Shown: positions 31,310-40,887, numbered from the stretch's first letter. The stretch is DNA of 64,000 nt from Solirubrobacterales bacterium (GCA_025450195.1 JANWHW010000038.1:1-64000), one strand, 5' to 3'. Notes: generated by a model not told the origin, from the letters alone. Numbers and translations: made by a program.

Positions 31310-31951
31310 CTACTCGCCGAGCTTCCGCTGAAGCTCGGTCAGCTGTGCCCTCAATTTGGCCACTTCAGCCTCGAGCCGATCGATCCTCGAATCGGTCGAT
31401 GCCGTCGAGACCGAGTCATTCGGGGGAGGAGCCACCACCTCTTCTCCCCCGCCTTCGCTCTCTTCCAGCTCGCCGCCCAGCCGCTGTTCATAGCGCTCCT
31501 CCTTCTGGCCAGGCCGTCGCTCACAGCGGATCACGTAGTCGCGGGCGATCAGGCGGTCGAGCGCTTCGTGGACGGTGCTGAGGTGGTCGAACCCGTGCAG
31601 CCGCTCGCTGCGCTGCTTCAGCTCGCCGGGGGTCTGGGCGCCGCGAAGCATCAGCACCGCGAGCAGCGACAGCTCGGGCGGTTCAAGGTCGAGCGCTTGG
31701 TCCAACAGGTGTCTGTACTTGCGAGCGCGGCTGCCGGCGTTGCTGGCCAACCGCGTCCAGCCTCGAAGGGCGAGGCGCCGCAGCGCCTCGCTGACCTCTG
31801 CCTCTTCATAGGCAACCACCGGATCGCGGTTGCTCGACTGGTTGCAGGCAAGGCGCAGGGCGTTCAGCGAGAGCGGATAGGCGTCCGGCGTCGTTCGCTG
31901 CTTCTCGAGCAGGCATCCAAGCACCCTTATCTCGACCGCATCTGGCTCCAT
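31310..31951 (-). CDS. YceH/DUF480 family protein; start at MEPDAVEIRVLGCLLEK
   Basis: RVLGCLLEKQRTTPDAYPLSLNALRLACNQSSNRDPV. Confidence 0.9.
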   Translation of the reverse strand: MEPDAVEIRVLGCLLEKQRTTPDAYPLSLNALRLACNQSSNRDPVVAYEEAEVSEALRRLALRGWTRLASNAGSRARKYRHLLDQALDLEPPELSLLAVLMLRGAQTPGELKQRSERLHGFDHLSTVHEALDRLIARDYVIRCERRPGQKEERYEQRLGGELEESEGGGEEVVAPPPNDSVSTASTDSRIDRLEAEVAKLRAQLTELQRKLGE

Positions 31952-31963
31952 TACGACAATGCT

Positions 31964-32983
31964 ATGCAGCTCGCTTCGACCACCGAATCGTCGAAGATCC
32001 CCGCTCTGGCCACCAAGGCGATGGAAAGCGCGGGCGCGCGGCGCCACTGGTTGATCTGGGCAGCGGTGATCCCGCTCGCTCTATGGGCGCTTGTCCGCGC
32101 CTTCGGGCTGGAGAGCGGAGATCAGCTGACGCCACTGATGTGGTTCACGCCCTATGCGGCGGTTGCCGCATTGCTGGTTACCGGCATCGCCGTCGCATGG
32201 CGCAATTGGGCTGCGGCGGCAGTTGCCGCAATCGTCGCTGCCTACCTCGCGGCCGCTGTCCTGCCGCGCGCGATCGGCAGCGAAACCGTTGCGGCAGCAG
32301 GCCACGAAACGTTCACCGTGCTTTCGGCAAATGTCTACCTTGGCACTGCCGATCCGAGCGCCCTAATCGCCCTGGTCGATCGATACCAGCCCGATCTCCT
32401 CAGCGTCCAGGAGCTGACCCCATCGTTCGCCAAGGACCTTCGCCGGGCCGGCATCAGCCGCCGGCTTCCCCATTCGATTGTGATGGCGCAACCAAGGGGC
32501 CGCGGTGGCGGTCTCTACACCCGCTTCCCCGTGACTCCGCTCCGGCACCAGACGCACTTTCTCGTCCAGATGCCACGCGCCATAGTCGCCCTCCCAAACG
32601 ACAGACGGCTACGGGTCGTCGACGTGCATCCCTTTCCGCCCAACATGGGCTACGACAACTGGAGAGAAGTGCTCGAGAGCATGCCGGCACCCGGGGTTGG
32701 CATTCCCTGGGTATTGGCTGGGGACTTCAATGGGACCTTCGACCAAGCCGAGTTCCGCGACCTAGTCGATCGCGGCTACCGAGACGCGGGAGATGCGACG
32801 GGCAAGGGCCTCGAGCCGACCTGGCCCGGTCCCGACGAGTTCCCCTGGGGGTTGATGACGATCGACCACGTTCTCGCCGACCAACGCCTGGGAGTTGCTG
32901 AGTATGGAGTCGACGATCTCGCGGGCAGCGACCATCGAGCCATCCACGCCCAGCTGGTGCTTCCCAATCCAGGGGAACCTTGA
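31964..32983 (+). CDS. Membrane-anchored endonuclease/exonuclease/phosphatase family protein
   Basis: N-term TM segments; TVLSANVYLG, LSVQELTP, WVLAGDFNGT, TIDHVLA, GSDHRAIHAQL. Confidence 0.9.
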   Translation: MQLASTTESSKIPALATKAMESAGARRHWLIWAAVIPLALWALVRAFGLESGDQLTPLMWFTPYAAVAALLVTGIAVAWRNWAAAAVAAIVAAYLAAAVLPRAIGSETVAAAGHETFTVLSANVYLGTADPSALIALVDRYQPDLLSVQELTPSFAKDLRRAGISRRLPHSIVMAQPRGRGGGLYTRFPVTPLRHQTHFLVQMPRAIVALPNDRRLRVVDVHPFPPNMGYDNWREVLESMPAPGVGIPWVLAGDFNGTFDQAEFRDLVDRGYRDAGDATGKGLEPTWPGPDEFPWGLMTIDHVLADQRLGVAEYGVDDLAGSDHRAIHAQLVLPNPGEP

Positions 32984-33004
32984 AAGAGCCTGTCGAACCT
33001 CGTT

Positions 33005-33733
33005 TTAGGAAATGCTGGAGAGCGCTGTCGCCACCGCAAAGCCGAGGGTCGTGACGAGGCCGGCAATGCGTCCCGACTGTCTGGTCGCCTCGGGGATCAT
33101 CGAGTCGATCAGCATGACCAGGAGAGCGCCTGCAGCGAAGCCATCGATGCCGGCTTGGAGCTCGCCCGAAGCCGCGTCGGCGATCACGTAGCCGACAACG
33201 CAAGCGAGGGTGCAGATCGCGGCGACAGCCGCCCAAAGGCGAAGGACCGTACGACGGCTGGTGCCCGCCTTTCGCATCTCGCTGGCCGAGCCAATCGCCT
33301 CGGGCAGGTTGGAGACAAAGATCGCGACGAGGAGCCCCACTCCAATGCCACCTCCGCCCGCGAGCCCGATACCGAGGACGAGCTGCTCGGGGATGCCGTC
33401 AAGGAAGGCGCCGAGTGCGAGTGCGGTCCCTGGATTGGAGCTGCCTGCTCGTCCGCGCTGGCCTCGGCCGGCCGAGAAGCGGTCCGCGATCAATCCATCC
33501 AGGCCGAAATAAGTAAGCGCTCCGACGCCGAGACCGATCGCGGTGGCCCTCAAAGTGCCGACTCGAAGGCCCTCTGCAGCCAGCTCGAAGCTGACGGCGC
33601 TGATCAGCGCCCCAGCGCCAAAAGCCAGAACCAGCCCGATTTGGCGAGGCGGCCATTGCCGGGCAAAGGCCAAGAGGGCGCCGAGTACCAGCGACGAAGT
33701 CGCCAGAGCACCCCAGCCAAGCGCACTAGCCAT
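33005..33733 (-). CDS. ZIP-family metal transporter
   Basis: ALAVGAFLDGIPEQLVLG, FVSNLPEAIGSASEM; multi-TM. Confidence 0.8.
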   Translation of the reverse strand: MASALGWGALATSSLVLGALLAFARQWPPRQIGLVLAFGAGALISAVSFELAAEGLRVGTLRATAIGLGVGALTYFGLDGLIADRFSAGRGQRGRAGSSNPGTALALGAFLDGIPEQLVLGIGLAGGGGIGVGLLVAIFVSNLPEAIGSASEMRKAGTSRRTVLRLWAAVAAICTLACVVGYVIADAASGELQAGIDGFAAGALLVMLIDSMIPEATRQSGRIAGLVTTLGFAVATALSSIS

Positions 33734-34127
33734 CGATGGACCCGTCGAACAGAGCGCAGCTATCGAGCGTGTCGCATCCGCAAGCGCTGGCCGCGATCAG
33801 CCATCCCCGCATGGCCTGGGCGCGCTGGATCAGGCCGTCGACCTCGGGCAGCTTGCGAGCCGCGAGGGCTCGCAGCTGTTCGTGAGCCGGGACGCCCAGG
33901 TCGGTAGATGCCAGCAGGACGCCGACCTCATCAAGCGAGAAGCCGGCCTGCTTCGCGGTGGCGATGATCCGGATCCGGTGAACGACGGTGGTGGTGTAGC
34001 GGCGCTGGCCGCTGACGCGCTCCGGCTCGGGTAGGAGTCCCCTGCGCTCGTAGAAGCGGACCGTCGACACGTTGACACCGGCTCGGCCCGCGACGTCCCC
34101 AATGCTGAGCGTTGCCTCTGCGATGAC
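33726..34127 (-). CDS. MerR-family regulator; start codon not resolved (no ATG/GTG/TTG just upstream of the HTH; ORF track opens at 34307)
   Basis: TLSIGDVAGRAGVNVSTVRFYERRGLLPEPERVSGQRRY; C-term CGCDTLDSCALF. Confidence 0.88.
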   Translation of the reverse strand, partial: VIAEATLSIGDVAGRAGVNVSTVRFYERRGLLPEPERVSGQRRYTTTVVHRIRIIATAKQAGFSLDEVGVLLASTDLGVPAHEQLRALAARKLPEVDGLIQRAQAMRGWLIAASACGCDTLDSCALFDGSIDG

Positions 34128-34138
34128 GATCCCTTCCC

Positions 34139-34165
34139 TTGACCTAAACCTGGGTTCAGGGTCAA
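34139..34165. promoter_or_regulatory. Imperfect dyad, MerR-type operator/promoter between divergent genes
   Basis: TTGACCTAAACCTGGGTTCAGGGTCAA. Confidence 0.6.
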
Positions 34166-34203
34166 CACTAACGGCCAGACCCTGAGCCCCAGAGGAGACG
34201 AAG

Positions 34204-34521
34204 ATGACCGAAGACAAGCCTGTCGCCTGCTCGCTCAGCCACGAAGACCTCGAGAAGCGACTTGCCGCAATAGCCGAGATCGGAGCGGGCAGCGTGATCT
34301 CCAGCAAAATCGAAGATGGTCATCACTTGCTGCGCTTCCGATCAACTACACGGGTGCGCCAACAACTCGAAAGCATCGTCGCCGCCGAGGCAAAGTGCTG
34401 CTCGTTCCTTGATCTCTCGCTAACGGAGAACGACGATGAGCTGACTCTCTCGATTGCCGCACCCGGCAACGGTCAGTCGGTCGCGGATGCGCTTGCCGGA
34501 GCGTTCACGCAAATCGCGTAG
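34204..34521 (+). CDS. Small protein with Cys-Cys motif, divergent from the MerR gene
   Basis: VAAEAKCCSFLDLSL motif; start 39 nt after the dyad. Confidence 0.7.
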   Translation: MTEDKPVACSLSHEDLEKRLAAIAEIGAGSVISSKIEDGHHLLRFRSTTRVRQQLESIVAAEAKCCSFLDLSLTENDDELTLSIAAPGNGQSVADALAGAFTQIA

Positions 34522-34606
34522 ACGCCAGGTTCAGCTTCCGCGCGAAAGTAGCCGGATCCTATGTGCCGTTGCGCCAGCCCTGCCTTAATCTCGGGATGAA
34601 AGGAGA

Positions 34607-34624
34607 TTTCATCTCCCTTTCATC
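34607..34624 (+). promoter_or_regulatory. Direct-repeat candidate OmpR/PhoB-family box upstream of the response regulator
   Basis: TTTCATCTCCCTTTCATC: TTTCATC repeated at 11-bp period. Confidence 0.5.
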
Positions 34625-34654
34625 TTGGATCGACAGCTTGTTTTCCGACTTCTA

Positions 34655-35335
34655 ATGCGCGTTCTGATCGTCGAGGACGAAGCGAAAATGGCCGGCTTGA
34701 TCCGGCATGGGCTCGAGCGCGAGGGAATGGCGGTAGACGTGACCGGCAACGGCGAAGACGCTCTGTGGAAAGCCGAGGCCGTGGATTACGACGCCATCCT
34801 GCTCGACTTGATGCTTCCCGGTATCGACGGCCTCGAGGTCTGTCGGCGACTGCGGGAGGCAGGGGTCTGGTCGCCGATCCTGATGCTGACCGCGCGCGAT
34901 GCGGTGCGCGACCGGGTTGCCGGCCTCGATCGCGGCGCCGACGACTACCTGACCAAGCCCTTTTCCTACGCGGAGCTGCTTGCCCGCTTGCGGGCGCTAG
35001 TACGACGTGGTCGGCCCGAGCGCCCGGCTGAGCTTCAAGTAGGAAGCCTGCGCCTCGATCCTGCGACGCGACAGACATGGCGTGACGGGAAAGAGATCGA
35101 GCTATCGGCGAAGGAGTTCGCCCTGCTCGAAATCTTCATGCGGCAGCCAGGCCAGATCCTTTCCCGCTTCCAGCTCCTCGAGCATGCTTGGGATTACGAA
35201 TACGAGAATCGCTCGAACATCGTCGACTCCTACGTTCGCTTTCTCCGCGAAAAAATCGACCGGCCATTCGGGATCGAGTCGATTGAGACGGTACGTGGAG
35301 CCGGATATCGGCTGCGAGAGGACGGCGGGCAGTGA
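34655..35335 (+). CDS. OmpR/PhoB-family response regulator
   Basis: RVLIVEDEAKMAGLIRHGLEREG, LDLMLPGIDGLEVCR, winged-helix C-term GAGYRLRE. Confidence 0.96.
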   Translation: MRVLIVEDEAKMAGLIRHGLEREGMAVDVTGNGEDALWKAEAVDYDAILLDLMLPGIDGLEVCRRLREAGVWSPILMLTARDAVRDRVAGLDRGADDYLTKPFSYAELLARLRALVRRGRPERPAELQVGSLRLDPATRQTWRDGKEIELSAKEFALLEIFMRQPGQILSRFQLLEHAWDYEYENRSNIVDSYVRFLREKIDRPFGIESIETVRGAGYRLREDGGQ

Positions 35336-36702
35336 GCCGAGTGCCGATTCGCCTGCGGGTAACCCTGGTCTTCGCCGCGGCGATGGCCTTCGTCCTGGCT
35401 GCCATCGGCCTCTTTCTCTACTTCCGCCTGGAAGCACAGCTCGACGAATCGATCGACAACGGGCTCCGCTCCCGCGCCGGGGAGGTCGCCGCCTTGGCCC
35501 GCGCGTCAGATACGGGCCTGAGAAGGTCACACAAAACCTCGCTGATAGAGCAGGACGAGAGCTTTGCTCAGGTTCTGACCAAGGAAGGTCGGTTGATCGA
35601 CTCCACTCCTCAATTGGGCTCGCAGCCGGTGCTCAGTGCATCCGAGCTGGCGAAGGCAGGGGTCTCGCCTGCCTCCTTCGAGCGCAGTGGTCTGCCCGGA
35701 ATCGAGGCGACTGCTCGCCTCCTTGCGGCGCCGATCGAGATTCGCAACGGTGGGCTGATCGCGGTCGTCGGCTCCTCCCTCGGCGACCGTAACGAGGCCC
35801 TCGACAATCTCGCCGCTCTGCTCCTGATCGGCGGCCCGGTCGCACTGTTGCTCGCCTCACTGGGGGGCTACTGGGCGGCGGGCTCGGCGTTGCGACCAGT
35901 CGAGGCGATGCGTCGGCAGGCAGCGGCGATCTCGGCGAGCGGGCCAGAGGAGCGCCTGCCGGTGCCGCCGGCGAAAGACGAGTTGCGGAGGCTTGGCCAA
36001 ACGCTGAACGAGATGCTCGACCGAATCGACGTTACGCTGGCGCGCGAGCGCCGCTTCGTCGACGATGCAAGCCACGAGCTCCGCACGCCGCTGACGTTGC
36101 ACAAGACCGAGCTCGAACTGGCCCTCAGGCACGGTGGCTCGGAGAAAGAGCTCCGAGCGACGCTCGTTTCCGGGCTAGAGGAGGTCGATCGCCTCGTCCA
36201 GCTCGCCGAGGATCTGCTCGTCGTCGCGCGCTCGGAGGAGGGCGGGCTCGCACTTGCGCTGGAGTCGATCCCCGTCGCCGACCTTTTTACTGTGGTCGCT
36301 GAGCGCTTCCAGATTCGCGCTTCGGAGTCTGGGAAGCCCTTCGTCGTCGACGGGGCCGCTGGCCTCGCCCTCGAGGGTGACCGCCTGCGCCTCGAGCAGG
36401 CGCTGACCAGCATGGTCGACAACGCCATGCGCTATGGGGAAGGCGAGGTCCGAATCTGGGCGGCCGAGAATGGCAACCAGGTCGAGCTTCACGTCGGCGA
36501 TCGGGGAAAGGGGTTCCCACCCGAGTTCATCGCCCACGCGTTTGAGCGCTTCAGCCGCGCCGATGTGGCCCGCAGTCGGGGTGGCAGCGGGCTAGGGCTG
36601 GCAATCGTCGAGGCAATTGCCCTCGCGCACGGGGGCCGTGTGGGGGCTGCGAACGATCCCGGTGGCGGGGCGAACGTCTGGATCGAGATCCCGGCCGCTT
36701 GA
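35332..36702 (+). CDS. Sensor histidine kinase
   Basis: DASHELRTPLTLHKTELELAL, HVGDRGKGFPPE, GGSGLGLAIVEAIA; HAMP-like linker. Confidence 0.95.
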   Translation: MSRVPIRLRVTLVFAAAMAFVLAAIGLFLYFRLEAQLDESIDNGLRSRAGEVAALARASDTGLRRSHKTSLIEQDESFAQVLTKEGRLIDSTPQLGSQPVLSASELAKAGVSPASFERSGLPGIEATARLLAAPIEIRNGGLIAVVGSSLGDRNEALDNLAALLLIGGPVALLLASLGGYWAAGSALRPVEAMRRQAAAISASGPEERLPVPPAKDELRRLGQTLNEMLDRIDVTLARERRFVDDASHELRTPLTLHKTELELALRHGGSEKELRATLVSGLEEVDRLVQLAEDLLVVARSEEGGLALALESIPVADLFTVVAERFQIRASESGKPFVVDGAAGLALEGDRLRLEQALTSMVDNAMRYGEGEVRIWAAENGNQVELHVGDRGKGFPPEFIAHAFERFSRADVARSRGGSGLGLAIVEAIALAHGGRVGAANDPGGGANVWIEIPAA

Positions 36703-36731
36703 ACCTTGTGGCCCGAGCGAGCCTCTAGCTC

Positions 36732-36749
36732 TTTCACCGTCGTTTCATC
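36732..36749 (+). promoter_or_regulatory. Direct-repeat candidate response-regulator box upstream of the PepSY-like gene
   Basis: TTTCACCGTCGTTTCATC: same layout as 34607-34624. Confidence 0.45.
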
Positions 36750-36798
36750 CGACCGCCGTACAAGTGGTCCTTCCACAGCACTCGATAGGAGGAGCCAG

Positions 36799-37119
36799 AT
36801 GAAGAAGCGAACCAAGGTGGTCATCGTCGGGGCATCTGCCCTGGCTCTCGCCGCGGGTGGGGCCGGGATCGCCGCCGCCACGGGCGACGATGACGCTCGC
36901 CCCATCGAAGGCAAGGCGCTAGACCAAGCAAGCGCCGCTGCACTCAAAGCGACCGGTGGCGGCACCGTCACCGAGACCGAGGTCGGTGACGAGGAGAGCT
37001 ACTACGAGGTCGAGGTCACCCAGGCCGATGGTAGCCAGGCCGACGTCCAGCTCGATCGCGACTTCAACGTCGTCGGGCAGTCGGCAGACGAGGAGTCACC
37101 GAACGACGGTTCGAGGTGA
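36799..37119 (+). CDS. Secreted/anchored PepSY-like small protein
   Basis: N-term hydrophobic signal; EGKALDQASAAALKATGGGTVTETEVGDEESYYEVEV. Confidence 0.75.
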   Translation: MKKRTKVVIVGASALALAAGGAGIAAATGDDDARPIEGKALDQASAAALKATGGGTVTETEVGDEESYYEVEVTQADGSQADVQLDRDFNVVGQSADEESPNDGSR

Positions 37120-38230
37120 TTCCAGATCCACGATTCAAGTAAGGCTCGCGAAGAGGACTCGGCTGTCCCGAGTCCTCTTCGCGAGCAGTCCCTTCGGGAT
37201 AGGCAAGCCCGCTGCCCTCAACCACGATCGAGACCTCGTCCCCAACCTGGGGTAGACGGTGTCCCACAGAGCGTGCGGTGATCTCCAAGCCGGCGCCGAG
37301 CGAAATGCGCGCCGTAGCATCGTGGCCGAAGAACTCGGTGGTGAGCACACGGCCGCGCGAAGAGCCAGTCAGGGGCCGGTCATGGCAGGAGATCTGCTCG
37401 GGGCGAAGCATGACGACCCCGCGCTGCTCGCCGGTCGGAGCACCTCGAATCGGCAGACGCCCGAGCGCGGTTTCGGCATGGTCCCCACGCAGGAGGGCGT
37501 TGAGCAGCACCGCCTCGCCGACGAAAAGGGCGACCTCCGCGTCGACGGGGTCGCGGTAGAGCGTCTGGGGGTCGGCGGACTGGACGATCCGACCCTCGCG
37601 CATGACCGCGACCACATCGGCGAGCGAGAGTGCCTCCTCTTGGTCGTGGGTGACGAGGAGCGCAGTGGCACCTGCCTCGCGCAGCGCCGCCCGAACCTCG
37701 GCACGAACCTGTGCGCGCAGGCCGGCGTCGAGAGCGTCGAACGGCTCGTCGAGGAGGACCACCGCGGGCGAGGGCGCCAAAGCGCGGGCGAGGGCGACGC
37801 GCTGCTGCTGACCACCCGAGAGCTGGTGTGGAAAGCGCTCCGCCATCCCGGCGAGGCCGACGAGCTCCAGCAGCTCCGCCACCCGACCGCCACGGCGCTG
37901 CGCTCGGGGCAGGCCGAAGCCGATGTTGGCAGCGACATCGAGGTTGGGGAAGAGTGCCCCCTCCTGGGGGACGAAGCCGATCGCCCGTCGCTCGGGGGCA
38001 AGGTGGGTGCGCTCATCGCAGAGAACGCGCTCGCCGAGCCGGATCGAGCCGCCGTCGGCGTGCTCGAACCCCCCCAACAGCCGCAGCAACGTCGTCTTGC
38101 CGCAGCCGGATGGGCCGAGGACCGCCGTGAGGCTGCCGGCCGAAACCTCGAGGTCGAGCCCGGCGAGGACGGGTGTGTCGCCAAACGACTTGGTTAGGTC
38201 GGCTGCCAGCAGTGTCGCGGGACCGCTCAT
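37064..38230 (-). CDS. Ferric iron ABC transporter ATPase (FbpC-like)
   Basis: Walker A GPSGCGKTT, LSGGQQQRVALARAL, VVLLDEPFDALD; C-term overlaps the convergent PepSY-like gene. Confidence 0.92.
   Translation of the reverse strand: MSGPATLLAADLTKSFGDTPVLAGLDLEVSAGSLTAVLGPSGCGKTTLLRLLGGFEHADGGSIRLGERVLCDERTHLAPERRAIGFVPQEGALFPNLDVAANIGFGLPRAQRRGGRVAELLELVGLAGMAERFPHQLSGGQQQRVALARALAPSPAVVLLDEPFDALDAGLRAQVRAEVRAALREAGATALLVTHDQEEALSLADVVAVMREGRIVQSADPQTLYRDPVDAEVALFVGEAVLLNALLRGDHAETALGRLPIRGAPTGEQRGVVMLRPEQISCHDRPLTGSSRGRVLTTEFFGHDATARISLGAGLEITARSVGHRLPQVGDEVSIVVEGSGLAYPEGTAREEDSGQPSPLREPYLNRGSGITSNRRSVTPRLPTARRR
37145..37185. terminator. 18-bp perfect stem, 5-nt loop hairpin inside the ATPase C-terminal coding region
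   Basis: CTCGCGAAGAGGACTCGG-CTGTC-CCGAGTCCTCTTCGCGAG. Confidence 0.6.
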
Positions 38231-39831
38231 GGTGCCTCCGCTGGACGCACGACGCCCCCCAGGCGGCGCGTCAGCAAGTAAGTGGGAAGTGCGGAGATCG
38301 CAACCATCAGCGCAGCGTAGGGGGCGGCGGCGCCATAGGACAGGCTCGCGGCGTTGGCCCAGAACTGCGTGGCGAGCGTCTGGGTGCCGATCGGCGCCAA
38401 CAGCAGGGTCGCCGTCAGCTCGGTCACAGTGGCGAGGAAGACGAGGGCGGCAGCGGTGCCGAGACCGGGAGCGATGCGGGGCAGGGTGACGCGGATCGTC
38501 GCCTGGATCGGGCCGCAGCCAAGCGAGCGGGCGATCTCCTCGTCTATGGGCGGCGCCTGCGCCAGCGCCGCCCTGGTGGCGACGACGGCGAGCGGCAACG
38601 AGAGGATTGCGTACGCGAGGACCAGCAGCAGGGTCGTTCCGTAGAGGGCGGGGAAGTAGTCGAGCGCGAGCACGATCAGCGACAGGGCGACGACGATTCC
38701 CGGCAGGGCGAAGGGGAGGTAGGTGGCGCGCTCGATCACCGTCGCCGCTCGGCTCGGATGGCGCACCGCGAGGATCGAGATCGGCAGCGCCAGCAGCGTT
38801 GCCAGGGCGGCGGCGGCAAGACCCAGCTCGAGTGAGGTACCGGTCGTCGCCAGCAGCGTGCTTAGGTCGAACTCGGAGGAGCTGCTGCCGGTTGCGACCC
38901 AGTAGATCAGCGTTCCCAGGGGCAGCCCGAGAGAGAGGCCGACCAGCGCCAGGAAGCCGCCGCCGACAGCCCACCTGGCGCGGCCAAGGCGGGCGACCGT
39001 CGGCGGCCGCGCCGAGCCGGAGTCGACCCGCGCGTAGCGGCCGCGCCCGCGCGCCCCAACCTCGGCGACGAGCAGCACAAGGCAGAGTAGAACTAATACC
39101 GAGGCCAGCATCGAGGCGGCGGCGCCGTCGAAGCTGAGCTTGTACTGATCGTAGATCGCGGTGGTGAAGGTCTGGAAGCGCAGCATCGCGAAGGCGCCGA
39201 ACTCGGCGAGCATGTGGACCGAGACGAGCAGCATGCCGCCAAGCAGGGCGACCCGGGTCTGCGGCAGCGTGACCCGGAAGAAGGTCCGCCACGGTCCCAT
39301 CCCGAGCGAGCGGGCGCTCTCCTCCAAGGCGGGGTCCATGCCACGCAGCACGGCCGCCACGGGCAGGTAGACGAGCGGGTAGTAGGCGAGGGTGACGATC
39401 CCGGCGGCGCCCCAGAAACCCTGCACCGCCGGGGTGATAGAGACCCAGCTGTAGCTGGTGACGAAGGCCGGGACGGTGATCGGCAGCGCCGCGAGCACCG
39501 CCCAAGCGCGGCGGCCGGGGAGGTCGGTTCGCTCGACGAACCAGGCAATCGAGACCCCGAGGACCACGCAAGCGAGGGTGCCAACCGCGACCAGGCTCAT
39601 GGTGTTGACGAGCAGCTCGCCGACGAACGGGCGGAAGAGCAGTCGCTGGACCTCGTCCCAGTCGTTGGAGAAGGTCTGGTCGAAGAGGAAGCCGACCGGC
39701 GCCAGGACGAGCAGGGCGATGGCAGCAGAGGCGACGAGCAGGGCCGCGGGGGTGCGCCCGCGGCCCTGCCGTGCCCAGCGCAGCGGGGCCGACCATGCGG
39801 CTGCGCTGCGCTGGGGACTCGCCGCCTCCAT
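38227..39831 (-). CDS. Ferric iron ABC transporter permease (FbpB-like, duplicated permease domains)
   Basis: Multi-TM; EESARSLGMGPWRTFFRVTLPQ and EEIARSLGCGPIQATIRVTLPR EAA-loop motifs. Confidence 0.93.
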   Translation of the reverse strand: MEAASPQRSAAAWSAPLRWARQGRGRTPAALLVASAAIALLVLAPVGFLFDQTFSNDWDEVQRLLFRPFVGELLVNTMSLVAVGTLACVVLGVSIAWFVERTDLPGRRAWAVLAALPITVPAFVTSYSWVSITPAVQGFWGAAGIVTLAYYPLVYLPVAAVLRGMDPALEESARSLGMGPWRTFFRVTLPQTRVALLGGMLLVSVHMLAEFGAFAMLRFQTFTTAIYDQYKLSFDGAAASMLASVLVLLCLVLLVAEVGARGRGRYARVDSGSARPPTVARLGRARWAVGGGFLALVGLSLGLPLGTLIYWVATGSSSSEFDLSTLLATTGTSLELGLAAAALATLLALPISILAVRHPSRAATVIERATYLPFALPGIVVALSLIVLALDYFPALYGTTLLLVLAYAILSLPLAVVATRAALAQAPPIDEEIARSLGCGPIQATIRVTLPRIAPGLGTAAALVFLATVTELTATLLLAPIGTQTLATQFWANAASLSYGAAAPYAALMVAISALPTYLLTRRLGGVVRPAEAP

Positions 39832-40860
39832 CTAGAGCAGGCCCACCTGCTGCATCAGTTCGACCGGCTCGCTGCCGTCGCCGAGATCGGCCGGGCTGAC
39901 CTTCGGCGGTTCGAGGGTGTCGAACGGCTTCAGCCCGGGCGGCGGCAGCACCGCGCTGTTCAGCGGGTACTCCCAGTCGCCGGAGTGGGTCATCTTGCTC
40001 TGACCTTCCTCACTGACGATGTAAGCGAGGAATTCCTGGGCGAGCTCGGGATCGTCGCTTGACTCAAGCGCACCGGCGCCGGAGATGTTGACGAGGGCTC
40101 CCGGGTCTTCGTTGCCGAAGTAGTGGAGCTTGGAGGCAATCTCGTCCTTGCCCTCCTCGGCAGCAGCCTCGAACCAGTAGTAGTGGTTGATGATGCCGGC
40201 GGCGACTTGGCTGTCGCCGACCGCGGCGATGATGCCCTCGTTGTCGTTGTAGCGCTTGGCGTTGTCGGCGAAGCCTTCGAGCCAGGCCTTTGCCGCCTCT
40301 TCGCCTTCGAGCTTCTCGATCGCGCTGACGATCGGGATGAAGTCGGGCTCGGAGGGAGCAATCGCCAGCTTGCCCTTCCACTCGGGCTCGGCGAGCTCGA
40401 GGATCGAGGCCGGCAGTTCGTCGGTGGAGATCAGGTCCGGGTTGTAGACCATCACGGTCGCGCGAGCCGCGACTCCGACCCAGTGGCCGGTCGGCGAGCT
40501 GTATTGGGAGGGCACTTCGTCGAGGGTCGAGGAATCGACCTCGGCGAGCAGGTCATCGTCGGCAAGCTGTTCCAGCGGCGGCGTGTTCTCGGCGAGGAAG
40601 ACGTCGGCGGGAGAGGCGTCGCCCTCCTGCTCGATCTGGCTCGCGAGCCCCTCGTCCTCGCCGTAGCGGACCTCGACTTTTGCGCCGTTCTCTTCTTCGA
40701 AGCCCTCTACCAGCGCTTCGGTCATCGGTTCGTGCTGGGAGCTGTAGAGGGTCAGCGTGCCGCTGTCCTCCGAGGAAGATCCACCGCAGCCGGCAACCAA
40801 TACGCCGAGGACCGCCGTCATGCCGACAGCGGTCATCGCCCGCTTGTATCTAGAAATCAA
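39832..40860 (-). CDS. Ferric iron ABC transporter substrate-binding lipoprotein
   Basis: Lipobox VLVAGCGGSS; LTLYSSQHEPMTEALVEGFEEENGAKVEVRYG. Confidence 0.94.
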   Translation of the reverse strand: MISRYKRAMTAVGMTAVLGVLVAGCGGSSSEDSGTLTLYSSQHEPMTEALVEGFEEENGAKVEVRYGEDEGLASQIEQEGDASPADVFLAENTPPLEQLADDDLLAEVDSSTLDEVPSQYSSPTGHWVGVAARATVMVYNPDLISTDELPASILELAEPEWKGKLAIAPSEPDFIPIVSAIEKLEGEEAAKAWLEGFADNAKRYNDNEGIIAAVGDSQVAAGIINHYYWFEAAAEEGKDEIASKLHYFGNEDPGALVNISGAGALESSDDPELAQEFLAYIVSEEGQSKMTHSGDWEYPLNSAVLPPPGLKPFDTLEPPKVSPADLGDGSEPVELMQQVGLL

Positions 40861-40887
40861 GACGCCTCCTAAGAGTCCAATTGTAAA

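Noticed and set aside
37064-39796. 910-aa ORF
   Set aside because: Only 38230-37064 is the ATPase; the rest is an alternative frame of the FbpB-like permease (Arg/Pro-rich shadow)
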